A DNA stretch of 60,000 bases, taken from the NCBI GenBank assembly GCA_914767715.1, contig OU612067.1, forward strand, positions 2,792,001 to 2,852,000, given 5' to 3'. This document shows positions 1 through 11,700 of this stretch, piece after piece. The translations under genes and the position numbers were made by a program. Within the stretch, counting starts at the first letter, position 1, and each line of letters starts with the position of its first letter. The DNA comes from Membranipora membranacea. Taxonomy: Eukaryota > Bryozoa > Gymnolaemata > Cheilostomatida > Membraniporidae. The notes below the pieces were generated by a model. It saw nothing but the letters and a program-made list of their open reading frames with translations, did not search any database and was not told where the DNA came from.

Positions 1-185
1 GTACCATATCCCAGTCTTTCTAAGAAAGGTGAAGGAGGAATGGTGAGACTCTTAAGCTTCTTGTTTACAGGTGTACACGGTGTGCTGGCCTTTTCATCAC
101 CAGATGATGCTGCTCGTTTTAAAGAAGGACGAACAGGCGTCTTGAATAGAGGCGCTGAATTCTCTTTGTCAGAACTCTGAGACAT
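1..185 (-). CDS. PBK: PBK/TOPK kinase, N-terminal coding exon (partial)
   Basis: Reading the minus strand from the ATG at 185-183 gives a 61-residue N-terminus that stays open to the left edge. It starts MSQSSDKENSAPLFKTPVRP, then has Ser/Thr/Lys-rich sequence with several S/T-P sites, and ends in TIPPSPFLERLGYGT. That last block matches the characteristic start of the PBK/TOPK kinase domain (human: INIPASPF then KLGFGTG), where the glycine-rich loop begins. PBK is a mitotic MAPKK-like Ser/Thr kinase phosphorylated by CDK1 near its N-terminus, and TP/SP sites are present here. The remaining exons and the catalytic residues lie outside the window, so kinase activity cannot be judged. Confidence 0.8.
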   Translation of the reverse strand, partial: MSQSSDKENSAPLFKTPVRPSLKRAASSGDEKASTPCTPVNKKLKSLTIPPSPFLERLGYG

Positions 186-602
186 AATGACTGTAATTGC
201 AAGAGCAAGAGATATACAAAATATTTGTAATTACATATTGATTGAATCATGCATGATGTGACATCTAACTTTGGTAAGAATTTTTTACAATGAAGATCTC
301 AAAAGGATCTTCATTTCAATGAGACATAAATAAGGCATGTGTTGCCAAAATGTACAGTATGATGTCAAAGCCGGGCTTAAATTCTTAGTCATTGCGATCC
401 AAGTATCGCATCACCCTGCAACACCACAAGAATGTAACGTGACAGGTGCCGCATCTGGTATCTCTTACTTACATACTTGGAGAGTTAATGTTTTTAATCA
501 CTTCTTCTGATGAATGTTCCAGAGACGTTTCAGGCTCGGTTATCTGTAATCAGTCCGTATCAATAATCATATAACGTGGTTTTCACCATTTGCTGGAGTC
601 TT

Positions 603-667
603 AACCTGCCACAGGAAGGTCTACAAGTGTTGAATCACCATCACAACAAACAAATGAATAGAATTGT
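603..667. repeat. Direct repeat copy 1
   Basis: This fragment begins AACCTGCCACAGGAAGGTCT and ends TGAATAGAATTG. It recurs at 1529-1603 with about 95% identity apart from an 11-12 bp insertion. It is followed directly by CTCAG|GTAAGTG, a strong plus-strand 5' splice site at about 672. It may be a duplicated exon of a non-coding transcript or a mobile-element fragment. Confidence 0.7.
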
Positions 668-1069
668 ACTCAGGTAAGTGCTGTCCAAATTACTCTGACT
701 CTGGAGACCATTAAAGTTGGATGTATCTTAATCTTCTCAACCTTGAATTACCTTCAAACAACAAAAAAACACAAGGAGGACAGTCCAGCATTGCGAGGGA
801 CCCATGTTTTGGAGTAGACCTGTGTTTGGCTAAGAGTAATAAACTTTTTTTACCCCTTGCCCCATTCTCCCCTGCTTGGACTTGGTTGAGGCAAGTCATT
901 CAAAATTTTGGAAAAACTTCAACCACATATTAATTAAGATTACTACTAGACAACTACAAAACCTGTCCAAGAAATGGCCGACATGCCTGTGTTCAGATTT
1001 TTAAGTAGGCTTCCTCTTATTATTTTTAGCACAGATTTTAGACAGTTCACCCAAAAAAAATTAGTTTCA

Positions 1070-1195
1070 CTTTTGAATCTTTGCGGCAAAGACATCACAT
1101 CCTGTTGAGCTGTGATTGGTACGTTTTGACCAATGATATATCATATGAAGGAGGAAATTCAGGTTGCCTTAGAAACGTTTATCAATGGCGGGAAA
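1070..1195. promoter_or_regulatory. Cell-cycle type promoter motif cluster
   Basis: Within 125 bp there is a CHR-like TTTGAA (about 1073), two oppositely oriented CCAAT boxes (ATTGG about 1114, CCAAT about 1129) and a consensus E2F site TGGCGGGAAA (1186-1195). This combination is typical of DREAM/E2F-regulated mitotic genes, and vertebrate PBK is one. It lies about 0.9 kb upstream of the PBK ATG, so it would act as its promoter only if an untranslated first exon exists. It could also drive a plus-strand transcript, because a strong 5' splice site (AAAAG|GTAAGTG) follows near 1308. Confidence 0.35.
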
Positions 1196-1528
1196 CCCAA
1201 TGAAGACTAGGAATTGGGACATGGAGAATGCAAGAAGCATTTGATTGCAAAAATGGAGCTGATTCTCAATAGAGCAGTTATCTAGCCCACACAGTGTCGA
1301 ACCAAAAGGTAAGTGTTGATAATTAAGTGGTAGTTGAAGCTGAAAGTGTTATCCATGCTTGCATTATAATGAAGTTAGGACAGTACTAAAGTGAATAAGG
1401 TTGGAGTCCAGTTCTTACCTCAGTTCTTCTTACCTCAGGTGAGGTAATTGCTACATCAGGGTTGATGAATCTAGCAATGTGTTTCTCGTAAGTCCGTATT
1501 CGTTCCAAGTCATCAACAGTGTGTCACC

Positions 1529-1603
1529 AACCTGCCACAGGAAGATCTACAAGTGTTGAATCACCATCACAACAAACAAAGGTTGAGGTTATGAATAGAA
1601 TTG
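1529..1603. repeat. Direct repeat copy 2
   Basis: Second copy of the 603-667 fragment. It carries a short insertion (GGTTGAGGTTA) before the shared TGAATAGAATTG end. The 5' splice site that follows copy 1 is not preserved here. Confidence 0.7.
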
Positions 1604-1821
1604 CTACTACTTACACTTACATTTACATCAACTTACATCAAAGACGACATCACGCTAGACCGCCTAGGGGGGCGTAAGGGGCGTGCCTCAGTTTTTGGAC
1701 ATAAATACATAAGGTTTGGACATTGTTCCAGAATACCATCCCATGGGTAGGGCATTTGGGTTCAGAGTGGGTACATGTACCCATCCAGTAGGGCATCAGT
1801 AGTATTGTCCTCTGATTGTCC

Positions 1822-2250
1822 TTAGATTTTCATATCCCGTATTGTCCGGGGCAGAAAACTGTTATGAAAACAGTTTCCTGTGGCAGCGATAGAGCGTGGC
1901 TCGTTCCGTGTTTGTGATCTTGTCGAGACTGTAGTATGGGGCTGATTCCTTATTTCATCGTAGGATGTGCAGAGTGCAGGGTGGGCCTCCTCTCTTGACA
2001 GTACCTTATGTAGAAGCTTTACCCTGGAGTTCTTCCGCCGAATATCTAGCTGTTCCAGCTGCGATTTCTCCTTTGCTTCCGTAACACCCCTCCTCCCCTT
2101 CAATCCACAGATCATTCTCACACCTTGGTTTTGCACAATCTCGAGTGCCTCGATCTCCCTCTTTGTTGAAGGATCCCAGGCACAGGAAGCATATTCCAGA
2201 TGAGGAAGGCAGAGAGACTTGTATGCAATCACTACACCTACTATGTTCAT
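1822..2250 (-). mobile_element. LINE (non-LTR retrotransposon) reverse-transcriptase C-terminal fragment
   Basis: A 142-codon minus-strand frame carries the typical end of a CR1/Jockey-type LINE ORF2. It has Y-K-S-L-C-L-P-H-L-E-Y-A-S-C-A-W-D-P, then L-E-I-V-Q-N-Q-G-V-R-M, and near the end NSFLPRTIRD, the usual 'thumb and tail' blocks after the RT palm. The catalytic YADD region is missing and the frame breaks just upstream (about 2250-2290), so this is a 5'-truncated dead copy. It lies between genes. Confidence 0.85.
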
Positions 2251-2308
2251 TGATCAAGGTGCTCACTCCTTGTTTGAATGTCATATTCAGACCCCCTCTA
2301 CCTCAGGA

Positions 2309-2570
2309 TCAGGGATAGCTCAGTGCTAGAGGTGGTCCTTGGTTTGAGCCCCACCGGGAGCACTGTTTGTCTAGTACTACCTAATATGGCTGTTACGGGC
2401 CATTCACCCTAGCCGACCTGGAATAATTAATGGATGCGGACTGGCACATGCTCATAATCTTCAGAAGTTGAAGGGGGCATCACATTACAAAATGAAACCT
2501 CTTCAATAATAAGTAGCCGGCTAGAGGGCAAGGGTATAGGGTCATAGCCCCCACTCCCCCTCCCCCCACA
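2309..2570 (+). mobile_element. tRNA-derived SINE
   Basis: The left end has a polymerase III A-box-like TAGCTCAGTGCTAGAG (about 2318-2333) and a B-box-like GGTTTGAGCCCC about 12 bp further on, i.e. a decayed tRNA head without a proper anticodon arm. A roughly 200-bp body follows and ends near a C-rich tract (about 2550-2570). The right boundary is approximate because no clear target-site duplication was found. Confidence 0.55.
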
Positions 2571-2911
2571 TCAGCAAAGAGGTCCATTCGAATGAGGCGG
2601 TCAAATAAGAACCTTGTGTATCATGAAACAAAGCTGATCATGCCTGGCTAGGCAAGAAAGGGGGATGTTTAATCTACACAACTATCCTATCAAATGCCTT
2701 TCCTGATGGTCTAAAGTTCAGAAATTCGCATAAGTTTGTATATAAATGATATGCGGTTGTTTTTTGAGCTAACTCACATCTGTAATTTCTGTTTTTTAGA
2801 TGTTATTCATTATATAATCAAAAAATTGAAAACTACGAAAAGGTAGGAATAAATTGTATTATGATTTGGAGTCATTTTTATTTTTTAGTCTTTGATTATT
2901 AGGATATTAAT

Positions 2912-3108
2912 GCTTAGTTCACATTGTCCCAGATGACACTAGGATGCCATCCCAGATGCTGATCTCAGTCACATTATAACATTCATCCCAGATAGCCGTC
3001 CCAGTCAATGTGAACCAGAAAATGACACAATCCCAGACTGTCGAGGTCCGACTGGGATAAGCATCTGGGATGGCATCCTAGTGTCATCTGGGACAATGTG
3101 AACCAAGC
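2912..3108. mobile_element. Long-TIR MITE
   Basis: A 197-bp element is almost a perfect palindrome. Its two ends are inverted copies of about 48 bp starting GCTTRGTTCACATTGTCCCA, with one mismatch at R. The short centre holds further CCCAG/CTGGG motifs. It has no coding capacity. The superfamily is undetermined because no convincing target-site duplication is visible. Confidence 0.8.
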
Positions 3109-3833
3109 CTTAGTCTCCTGACACACCCAAACTTTTTTGATAACCTTGTAAGTAACACAAATGTTTTGCAAAACTACCAGAGTTTTCTCTTGTCACATTA
3201 CAATCGTGATAGATATACACAATATATTTCCTTGCCATATAACTGGTAGTATGATTGTTTATCGGCATGTTTGTAATTGTGAATAATATTTCCTTAACGC
3301 AACTTTCCAAGCAGGGACTGGTATTCACTTAGCACTTGAACAGAGCACATTGATCACTGTTTGCAGACTATGGCTCGAAGTACCACACATCCTCACTATA
3401 GTGGTAGCTCGATCCATCTGCATATCAACGAACTACGACTAGTGGATAGCTTTATCGCCAAACAACTCGCAACAAACTACACTGCTAAGGCGAGAAATTA
3501 AAAATATAATAATGATAACAATTATAATAATGATAGAATATTAATAATTTTTGGTCTCCCATTCCTCTGTATTCTTCAGTAATAATTTAATTATTTATTA
3601 ATTTATTGAGGTTTTCTAATAGTTTGTAATTAAAGTGAGTCAAAAATTTACTCACTATGAGGTGTGACAACTGATAAAGAAACTTGTATCTGAAGTATTT
3701 ATTGTATAGAATGCGTTCTAGCAATATCTGTCGAACTGCTCATGTATTGCATGTGTCAATAGGTCAATCCGCTAGTGGTCATTGTGAGCCCGGCCAAATG
3801 TAATGAGAAATAGAATTATTTCATTTGACGATC
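3109..3833. other. Intergenic, upstream of the 3.8 kb gene
   Basis: AT-rich spacer with no coding frame or RNA gene I can support. The last ~100 bases should contain the promoter and 5' UTR of the following gene, but I see no clear TATA or CCAAT element. Confidence 0.4.
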
Positions 3834-6800
3834 ATGACACTCGCTGTTGACCACTATTTACAGAATCGATTCAAGTATATGGTAGCTCAATGTTCAAAAC
3901 GCAGACTGCGGGAGAAAAAAAATGTGGATAATCCTAGCGGTAAAAAGGAGGGAACCAAACCCAGCTACTCAAGCGCCAAAAGCTGCCCTGTGACTCAATA
4001 TAACCCAAATGTCCAGAAGAAAAATCAGCCAAATAAACCAAAAATAGCTCAGAACCTCAAGTCAGGTGAAAGCAAAAATAATGTTACAAAAAGAAAAACA
4101 CAGACAAGAAAGAGGTCCGAGAAATCAATACCTGCTCGAGATATAGCCATACGGAAGTCTGAGGGCAAGCAAAATATCCAATACGATACAGGGAAACTTG
4201 GTCAGACAAAACCTAGAAGCACCAGCCACAAAAATACAGGTATTTCAAGATATATAATGCATTATCACTCAATGCAACTCTGCAATACACAGAACATGAG
4301 CAAGTTCAGATAAATTTATGACCAACATTGAGCATTATTAATTGCAGATAAAGATTCGAAGCTTGATAAGGGCAGGAGAGCTTCTAAATCTTCAAAATCT
4401 CAGGTGATTCCGCGCCCTCTCAACGGCATTGAACGGCTGTCCAAAGCTAGAAAGGAGCTAAAATCTTTCATCAGCAAATACAGTGGTATGATCCAATATT
4501 TATTTACCTTATATGTTATTTCCCAGGCTGACCTAACCACAAATTTATCACTGCTGTCCTAACCATTACCTTGACTTGGTATTATTTCCAGTTTTCTTGT
4601 TCTTCGAACGAATCCTTGACCTAGCTCCCATCTTCATCAACTAGTTGACCAGGTTTTACATGATTGCTCTACATGCCTATCATATGCAGCATGAGGAGAG
4701 CAGATCTTTACCCACTTTTATATCAGCCTAGTAAGATTATCAATGACAGGGCGGTTGACAAGGTTTCATTTGAGCTGGTCAACCACGTTCATAGCAATTA
4801 ATTAAAACCTAAAAATCCATTTGGAACATGAAAAATTATTAACCTGGGTGGCTGATCATTTCATTGCAATGTCATTTTCTTTTGGCAAGTTTTAGCACAA
4901 GTCATGAAGATTTAATTTGCACTTTTTGTAGATATCTTGCCAACAAACGCTCTGCCAAATTTTAAATTTGATGAACCAAAACTGCCATCCTCGGATGTCA
5001 AACCTCGTAAACCCAAATCTGCGGTATTGGTCAGTAAATCGTCAGCAAAGCATCCCTGTCATACTCAGCTATCATCAGAGCCCTTAACAACCTCACCACA
5101 GCACAGCCCAGTGTACCATATTAATGAGAAGAAGATCCCTCTGTGTTATAACGCCCATCACGGGTTCACAGAGTCAGAACTATGTGTAGGTCCTGATCAC
5201 AGTGATGACAAACTTTCTAAAGGTTCTAGAAGTCAGCAGGTATGCTGTGATATCTTTAGTTGTTTGGCTTGTTTTTGTCACCCGAATCAATGGGTCTGTT
5301 GTCAACTCATTTCAAAAGGAGGACCAATACTCATCATGGAAGTTGTCCAAGAAGCCGATGCTGAAAATATATATATATATATATGTATCAGCAATCAGCC
5401 TAAAGAATTTTTGCGCATATATGCGGAGAAGCAATGATGAAAGTTTTCTCATGTCTGTTGTTTGTCTGAGTTGATAGTATTTCATCACTTTAGAAAACTT
5501 CATATTCTGTATCCAGGTTGTAAGAAAGCGGAGACAAAAAGTTAATACTGTAAGTTCTCTTATACATGATGTACAGCAGTTAGCCATTCCTTCCACGCCA
5601 GCGGCGTCACCCACACTAAGCCCTAGCTCCAGTGGGACAAATCCACCAAACACAATAAGAACTCTTGATAACTCCGCTATGTCAGATACTTCAGACAAAC
5701 AGGAAACTCAAAGTTATCACACTGATGTATCAGAGTGTAACCATGTGAAGAAGGAAGGAGACAACTCTAAGAACGAGCTGACCACTTCAGCTACCCCCAC
5801 AACATGCTATGAGGTACAAGTCTTTAAATAACTTATCAAATAAAGTGAAAGGCAAACATAAATCTACAGTAATGAGAAAAACCACTAAAATCAGGTCTCG
5901 ACAATCCGACAACAATACATGTCATTTGTTTCATTCGTTTATTCTAAAAATTATGAAAATAATTAGATTATCTTGTCTGCCAGAAGCTGAATCAAGAGGA
6001 GAGAATACCTTTAAGAGGACAGAATCAGCTTAATGAGGCTACATCTGATAACACTCTGTGTGAGCTACATAGTCACAGGGATAGAGACTTTGAGCTCGTC
6101 AACCAATCAGATTTATTTGTGGACTACCCAGAGATGTATGAGCCGTGGCAGAGAGTCAGCAAACCTTCCACAAAGCCTGAAGTAAGCTTCAGCGATTGAA
6201 ACTTTGAAAAGTTCTGATAGGAGGGGATTGATACCATATTCATGGTTCTCATTAGCCTGTCTCAACAAAGTTGTCAAGACAGGCTAGATTTTCATCTGAC
6301 CTTCAGCTGTGCAGGCTGGTGTGTTTGAAACTCTATTCCAAGTTGTTCTGGTAATAGAACAGTGGAGTTCCTTACCTAACATTTCTGTGAATGTTTAACT
6401 GACACTGACATTTCTTTTTGTAGCCGGTGGATGGTAATGGTGACCACCCCGTAGTGACTAAGCGTGGATCAGTGTCTAACTTTGTTAATTCTGAAGGTAA
6501 AGCTATTACATACGATATCAGACTGATGTATCAACTCATTAACAGACTCGACAAAATGAAGGTAAGGATATGGTTTGTTCTGTTAGCTTTCATCAAGCAA
6601 TGTGATTCCTGCTCACTTTGCAATACTTACTGATCAAAAATTGCTGGATAAAATTATTGTAAATGAATACGTTGATAAAAACTTATCAAGAGTTGCCTGA
6701 TGATGTGTAAAGAGACCATAACTCCCTATGTTGTTTGCTTAGAAATATTGTTTTCCTTGATTTTCCTTTCAATAAGTTGTGTGCAGAAGCAAGATTGGTC

Positions 6801-7515
6801 ATCATGGGTGAACGTGTCTATCTGTTTAACTATTGATTGAAATTGTTCAAATCCTTTTTTGTTGTCAGTTTTTAGCACTGGAGAGTTATCATTGTCATCC
6901 TGTGATTATCCAGAAAATCCTCCATTTACTGTGTGCAGCTGTTCTGTTTATTAGCCTTAGTATTTTCTCTTCAAAATACACGGCGATGTCGGGTCTCGAA
7001 TCTTCCATGAAGCCCCTCCCTTTGGTTTTCAGGTAGATAATAAGGCACAGAAGAAGCGATGGTTGAGATCAGGACTGGGTCGATTAGACAATATCTTCTA
7101 CAGAGGTGGACTGCTCACACCAACCCAAGCTACTGATGAGGAATCACAATTTGAGGGTATGTGCTATCCTATAGCAATATCCTTGTCATGTGTGTGGAAG
7201 GGAAAAAAGCCCTTGATTAAATTAAATGGGTATATTTGATTTGATATACATGTAAATGAGTTTAAAGAGCATTCTATGTGGTCCCCTATAATTATAGTAA
7301 ACTGCATGCAATCCAAATTTCCTTGTGTTAATGAAACTGGATTGTATGTACTGCATGGCATTGCCAGGAGTTGGAAATATTGAGTGCTTCTTATGTTTTA
7401 TTCTTGATAATTGTGAAATAATACTTCTTCAGATAACACAGTACATCATAATCCCAACCATTCAAAGAAGGAAGAGGACAGGTCTGCACCCAGCACTACT
7501 GAAGAGGTCGACTGA
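3834..7515 (+). CDS. Unknown ~563-aa hydrophilic protein ending in EEVD (8 exons)
   Basis: Exons: 3834-4239, 4348-4485, 4932-5239, 5517-5813, 5984-6181, 6424-6561, 7033-7156, 7433-7515. Every junction is GT...AG and the phases (1,1,0,0,0,0,1) join into one frame. The ATG at 3834 is the first in the frame. The N-terminal ~180 residues are very basic (runs such as KRKTQTRKRSEK). The middle (about 185-460) is Ser/Thr/Pro-rich and probably disordered. The C-terminal ~110 residues look folded (LMYQLINRLDKM, then KKRWLRSGLGRLDNIFYRGG) before a short acidic tail TTEEVD. There is no signal peptide or membrane segment. I do not recognise the family; a cytoskeletal, centrosomal or nuclear role fits the composition but is a guess. 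A possible poly(A) signal AATAAA lies at about 8283. The gene is convergent with the GPCR. Confidence 0.75.
6253..6286. repeat. Short palindrome, TAGCCTGTCT family
   Basis: Arms TAGCCTGTCT and AGACAGGCTA flank a 14-base loop that itself contains CAACAAAGTTG. The hairpin lies in the intron after the exon ending at 6181. Related hairpins occur at 38509-38533 and 58333-58376. Confidence 0.7.
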
Positions 7516-8742
7516 ATACTGAAACTTCTAAGTCACTTATCATTGTCACATCACCTCTCACATCAGAACTCTATCATGTGTATGAGTATGCTCTGCTGTC
7601 CTGCTACTGAGATCCTTATATTGTGTCCTGTCTTATAGTCTAGTTAGACTTTGTCTTCTCTCTGCCACTTACCTCTTACTAACTGTTGACACAAGCTCTG
7701 GTTCTGCTTATAGATCAGAAATACAATATCTGTACAAACTACCCCACATTTCACTCATTGTTGCTGTAAAAGCAGCAAAAGTATACCTTATTCAATCCTT
7801 GCTTTATATCACACTAACTTCTATGCCTCACAATTCACATTCATCTTACCACCTGACAAGAGAAGACAATATCTCCCCACACTGATTTCAATGAATCCAG
7901 TAGACTTTGGCTGATGGTGACACAGTCACACAAGATGACATTATTTTCATCTCACTATTACCATAACCATAAGCAAACATTTACACTCTATTCATTCTGC
8001 CTCGGATTGCTTTCGCACAATTTAATCCTCAGTGGCTACGATTTTAGGGTACAAAAATTCATTTGGTAGGGCCATTTGTCATATCAGATTGAGACTCTGC
8101 TTTGTGGTTGGCTTCCAACAGCATATATCCGATAGTAGCTCACTTTCATTATACATTAATATGTCCATACAGAAATAGATAACGCAGATCCACAAGCTAC
8201 TATTTAGAAGAATAATGTAATGTTAGTTGACAAGCTTATTCATACCCCAACATAAGGCTCACAGGGATGTCGTAAATAGAAAAATAAAAAGCAGGTCAAA
8301 GCCCAATTTTGATTATAAAACATTGTGTAAACCTATTGATTTTTGGTTATGAAAAATTTTAAAAAAAAATAGAAGCGAGAGTTGATGAAACAGCAGTCTC
8401 CTTTGACAACTTTGAAAGACGTTGTGCTCTGAATACAATTTATTTGTCCTGAGGTGAGAGTTATCCTCCGATTTTTGTGTCCAATTTTTAGAAATGTTGA
8501 ATTTGGACCCCTTCTGTGAAAATCAGAACTAGGAGAGAGACAGAAAGCAATATGCGCACTAACTTTTTTTCAGTACAGTACATACAAATTGCAACTTGTA
8601 CTACGAACTATTGAGCCTTCTGCCATTGCACGTTGTGCAAGTGTTTTCAGACTATGAGGAAGGCCCATAGACTTATAATTAAGTCTATGAGAAGGCGCCA
8701 TCTTACTGATCAGCTAAGACTAGAACCATTTGCTACTCCATC
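7516..8742. other. Convergent 3' region between two genes
   Basis: Holds the 3' UTRs of the 3.8 kb gene (plus) and the GPCR (minus). AATAAA on the plus strand at about 8283 and on the minus strand at 8444-8439 are candidate poly(A) signals, which would leave only about 150 bp between the two transcript ends. At 8666-8689 there is a hairpin with arms CATAGACTTA/TAAGTCTATG, discussed under repeats. No further gene is seen. Confidence 0.4.
8666..8689. repeat. Short palindrome CATAGACTTA family, copy 1
   Basis: Perfect 10-bp inverted arms CATAGACTTA / TAAGTCTATG around a 4-base centre. A second copy lies at 42374-42398 with 11-bp arms. Confidence 0.7.
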
Positions 8743-11700
8743 TCAGTTTGTTTCATTTGTGATCTCAGATATTTTTTGGAGCAGAGGATCACACAAATCA
8801 CTGTCTTTATCGAGTAGAGGAGCACATATATTGTCACTGTCTCTATCTGAGGACGGCATGGAGTTACTGTTTAACTCTGTCCTCTCTTCAGCTATAGTGA
8901 GACATGTGTTAGGGTTAGTAGCCGTCTCATCTCTCTCTGGTGATGAAGATAAGGATTTCTGTCGTAGAAGTGACTGATTAGACATTTGCCTTTTCTGTAA
9001 AGATAGATCATATTTATGTACATTGCTTCAGCTCTTCTAGATGAAGTCAATTGGGAGTTACCTGCTCATGTCATTTATTTTGAAACTATTGTGTTTTCCC
9101 CAAGGTTTACCTCCTTTGCATGGTAATGACCAGTGTCCAGCCCCACTATAACATGAAAGGACATCATGTAGACACATTTTAGTGTTTTTATTTATTTTGG
9201 AAGGTGGGAAATCAAAAAAGTAATTTGGATGTTATTTACTACAGATTCATAAGCTGGCTGAATCAAAAACAATGAGAGTAGGAAACCAATACCTCCCTCC
9301 TTTATCTGAATCACAAAGTATTACATGACCGTATAATATCATCTAATTAATAAGAGCTATACACTTTCACAACTTCCCTGCCCACGGTGTGCCGCCCGCT
9401 GGGGTCATTGTTTAACTACTGCCTACAGGTTAACATCCAAGAACTTGTGTTTGCAAATAAATTAGATTTTGTCTCAGAATATGACAAGGCAGTGTGAATC
9501 ACTTCATCACATGTATGCTATTTTTTCCTGCTGCAGCATAATAACATGTGTATCGTTGGTAACCTATCCTCCTTTTGTTGACTGTTGTATGACATCAGAC
9601 CTTTGGTTATTCCCAAAAATGAGTTGAATCTTTCATATTTCGATTTTCCAAATATGGCATCTTTGATATTAAGATCGCCTGAAACTTTTTTGACCAACAA
9701 CAATTGCGGTGAGAGGAACCAATGCAAGCTCTTTTTCAGTTATTGTGAATCCCTAAGTTGATCCAAGATTCACACCATGACTTTTACGCTGCACCCAGGC
9801 TGATGGGGAGGGAGGAGGACCCCCACTTATATTAATGTTGGATTGCTGCCCCAGTGGTCAAAGTGCTCATACTATAATCTCGCCCAAAGCCAGCATTTAA
9901 AGTTCATGAACCGGTTGGCTTGAATATGCCTCCATCATGCTTTCTTATCAGCAATTATTACAAGAAGAGTAAGAATAATCATATCAATAGATTATTATGC
10001 AACATGACGGAACGTGCCAAAAAACGCTGACAGGCATCATGCAGCTCAGAATAACTGACACACTAGAAGAATGCTAATCATGGAACTGAGGTCATGCTGT
10101 ATTATATATCAATGAGCTTCAAATAAAGAGAGGCAGCCCAGTCACCGGATGCATTGTCAGCTCAGAGCAGATCATTAGCATGCAGTGTAGTTGAATAGAA
10201 CAATGTTTTTCCAACATTTATCAAATTGTAGATATCGCAATGTTATTTAATTATTTTACTTCATATTAGATTCCGTAGCTTCAACTCATATGCATTAAAA
10301 ATTATGAAATTATTGTTCTTGACCCATTAAAATACCTTCAAATTAAACAAGCAGCAACTTGAAACAGAGGCGGTATTGAAAATTTTAATCAGTATATCGA
10401 GAAAATTCGGACACGAACTGTCGATAAAAGAATGAAGGTGATCCTTAGGAGTGCTTCAATTGAGTATGGAATGAAAATAAATCAAATAAGATCTAACCAC
10501 TAGCTAGACATTGTTCACAAGACTATCAAACAAAGACCTAAGCAGTAAACAAGGTCTACTCTCAGACTAGGAAGCGAGAGTAAGATAAAAGGTATCACAT
10601 GTCACGAGAAAACCAACCTTACACCGATCAAACAAAGTGCACCATCTTTATTTTATGGCTGCCCACATACAGCCCTGGGTCTGAGGCCCAAGTGGGCTGC
10701 GTTATGGTCGACCCGTAACCAATTTGAGATCCATGGGGAACATCTAGAAACTGGGAAAATATGTAAAAAAAATTCATTACTAAAATCGACCTTTGTGGGT
10801 TATGATAACACTACTTATATATAAAGCAACGGCACAATTCTAAAGTATACACCAGCAATCAACATTGTCTAAATTGAGCTCAAATCTTAACTGAGCTGAA
10901 CTTGAAGCTGGATTAGAGTCACTACAAGTCTCTAAGTCACTCTAACACCATTATTTTAATCAGATTTCTGGAGTCAGGCAGGCGGGTGAAAATACAAACT
11001 CATATTACGTGGGTTAGGACTAGACCAATGTGTGGCCTGTGATCTGATGTAGAAAGGCAAACAGATTGGTCTAAGATGGTTAAAACGAGTTGTCTCAGCA
11101 AGTCTTACCCTAAACCTCTGTCTCAGATTCAAGATCGGTGCTCTACATAAACAGGAAACATGAATATTTTAAGCTCAAAAACCTGCATTTGCCCTGACTG
11201 GGAATATATAAATTCACTTTTTATTTGGTAGACAATATCACCCTGGACGCATGTTTTTCGTAAAGTGTAAAAGTTGGGAGAAAAAATGATAACCTTTTGT
11301 GTTTGGAGGATTGATCGGTACTTCATATCAGAATGTCTTTACAAGAGGAGAGACAACTCTTTGCTGAATGTTTATAATTTTGTGAGTGCCCTCGCTGTAT
11401 TATTGATTGAATTCAAAAGGTGCATAGAGCTGTAACCGGGTTAACTATTTATACAACAACCAAAGCTCAGTGCAAACCAATTTGTGCGTTCTCTGGAAGT
11501 GTCAAATTTTCTTTACTCCATGCAGATTTTGCAGCATCATTATTATTTTATGGGAATGAGGAGTGATTCTTAAATAACATACTGACTAGTTGTCAATTTG
11601 GCGAACTGCCCCAAAAAGGTTTGGCCACCAGAGGAAAGCTCCTGGCTTCATTATTTGAGATTGAAAACTTCAGTATAAATAACACAGAATGGATTGCAGT

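Noticed and set aside
711-933. Overlapping 62-70 aa frames on both strands
   Set aside because: No splice context, no recognisable motif, low-complexity composition; expected by chance.
5202-5698. Frames of 90-128 aa across 5.2-5.7 kb
   Set aside because: They overlap real exons of the 3.8 kb gene in other frames and run through an (AT)n intron tract.
8633-8977. 114-aa plus-strand frame
   Set aside because: Antisense shadow of the last GPCR exon; the minus frame joins the upstream GPCR exons in phase.
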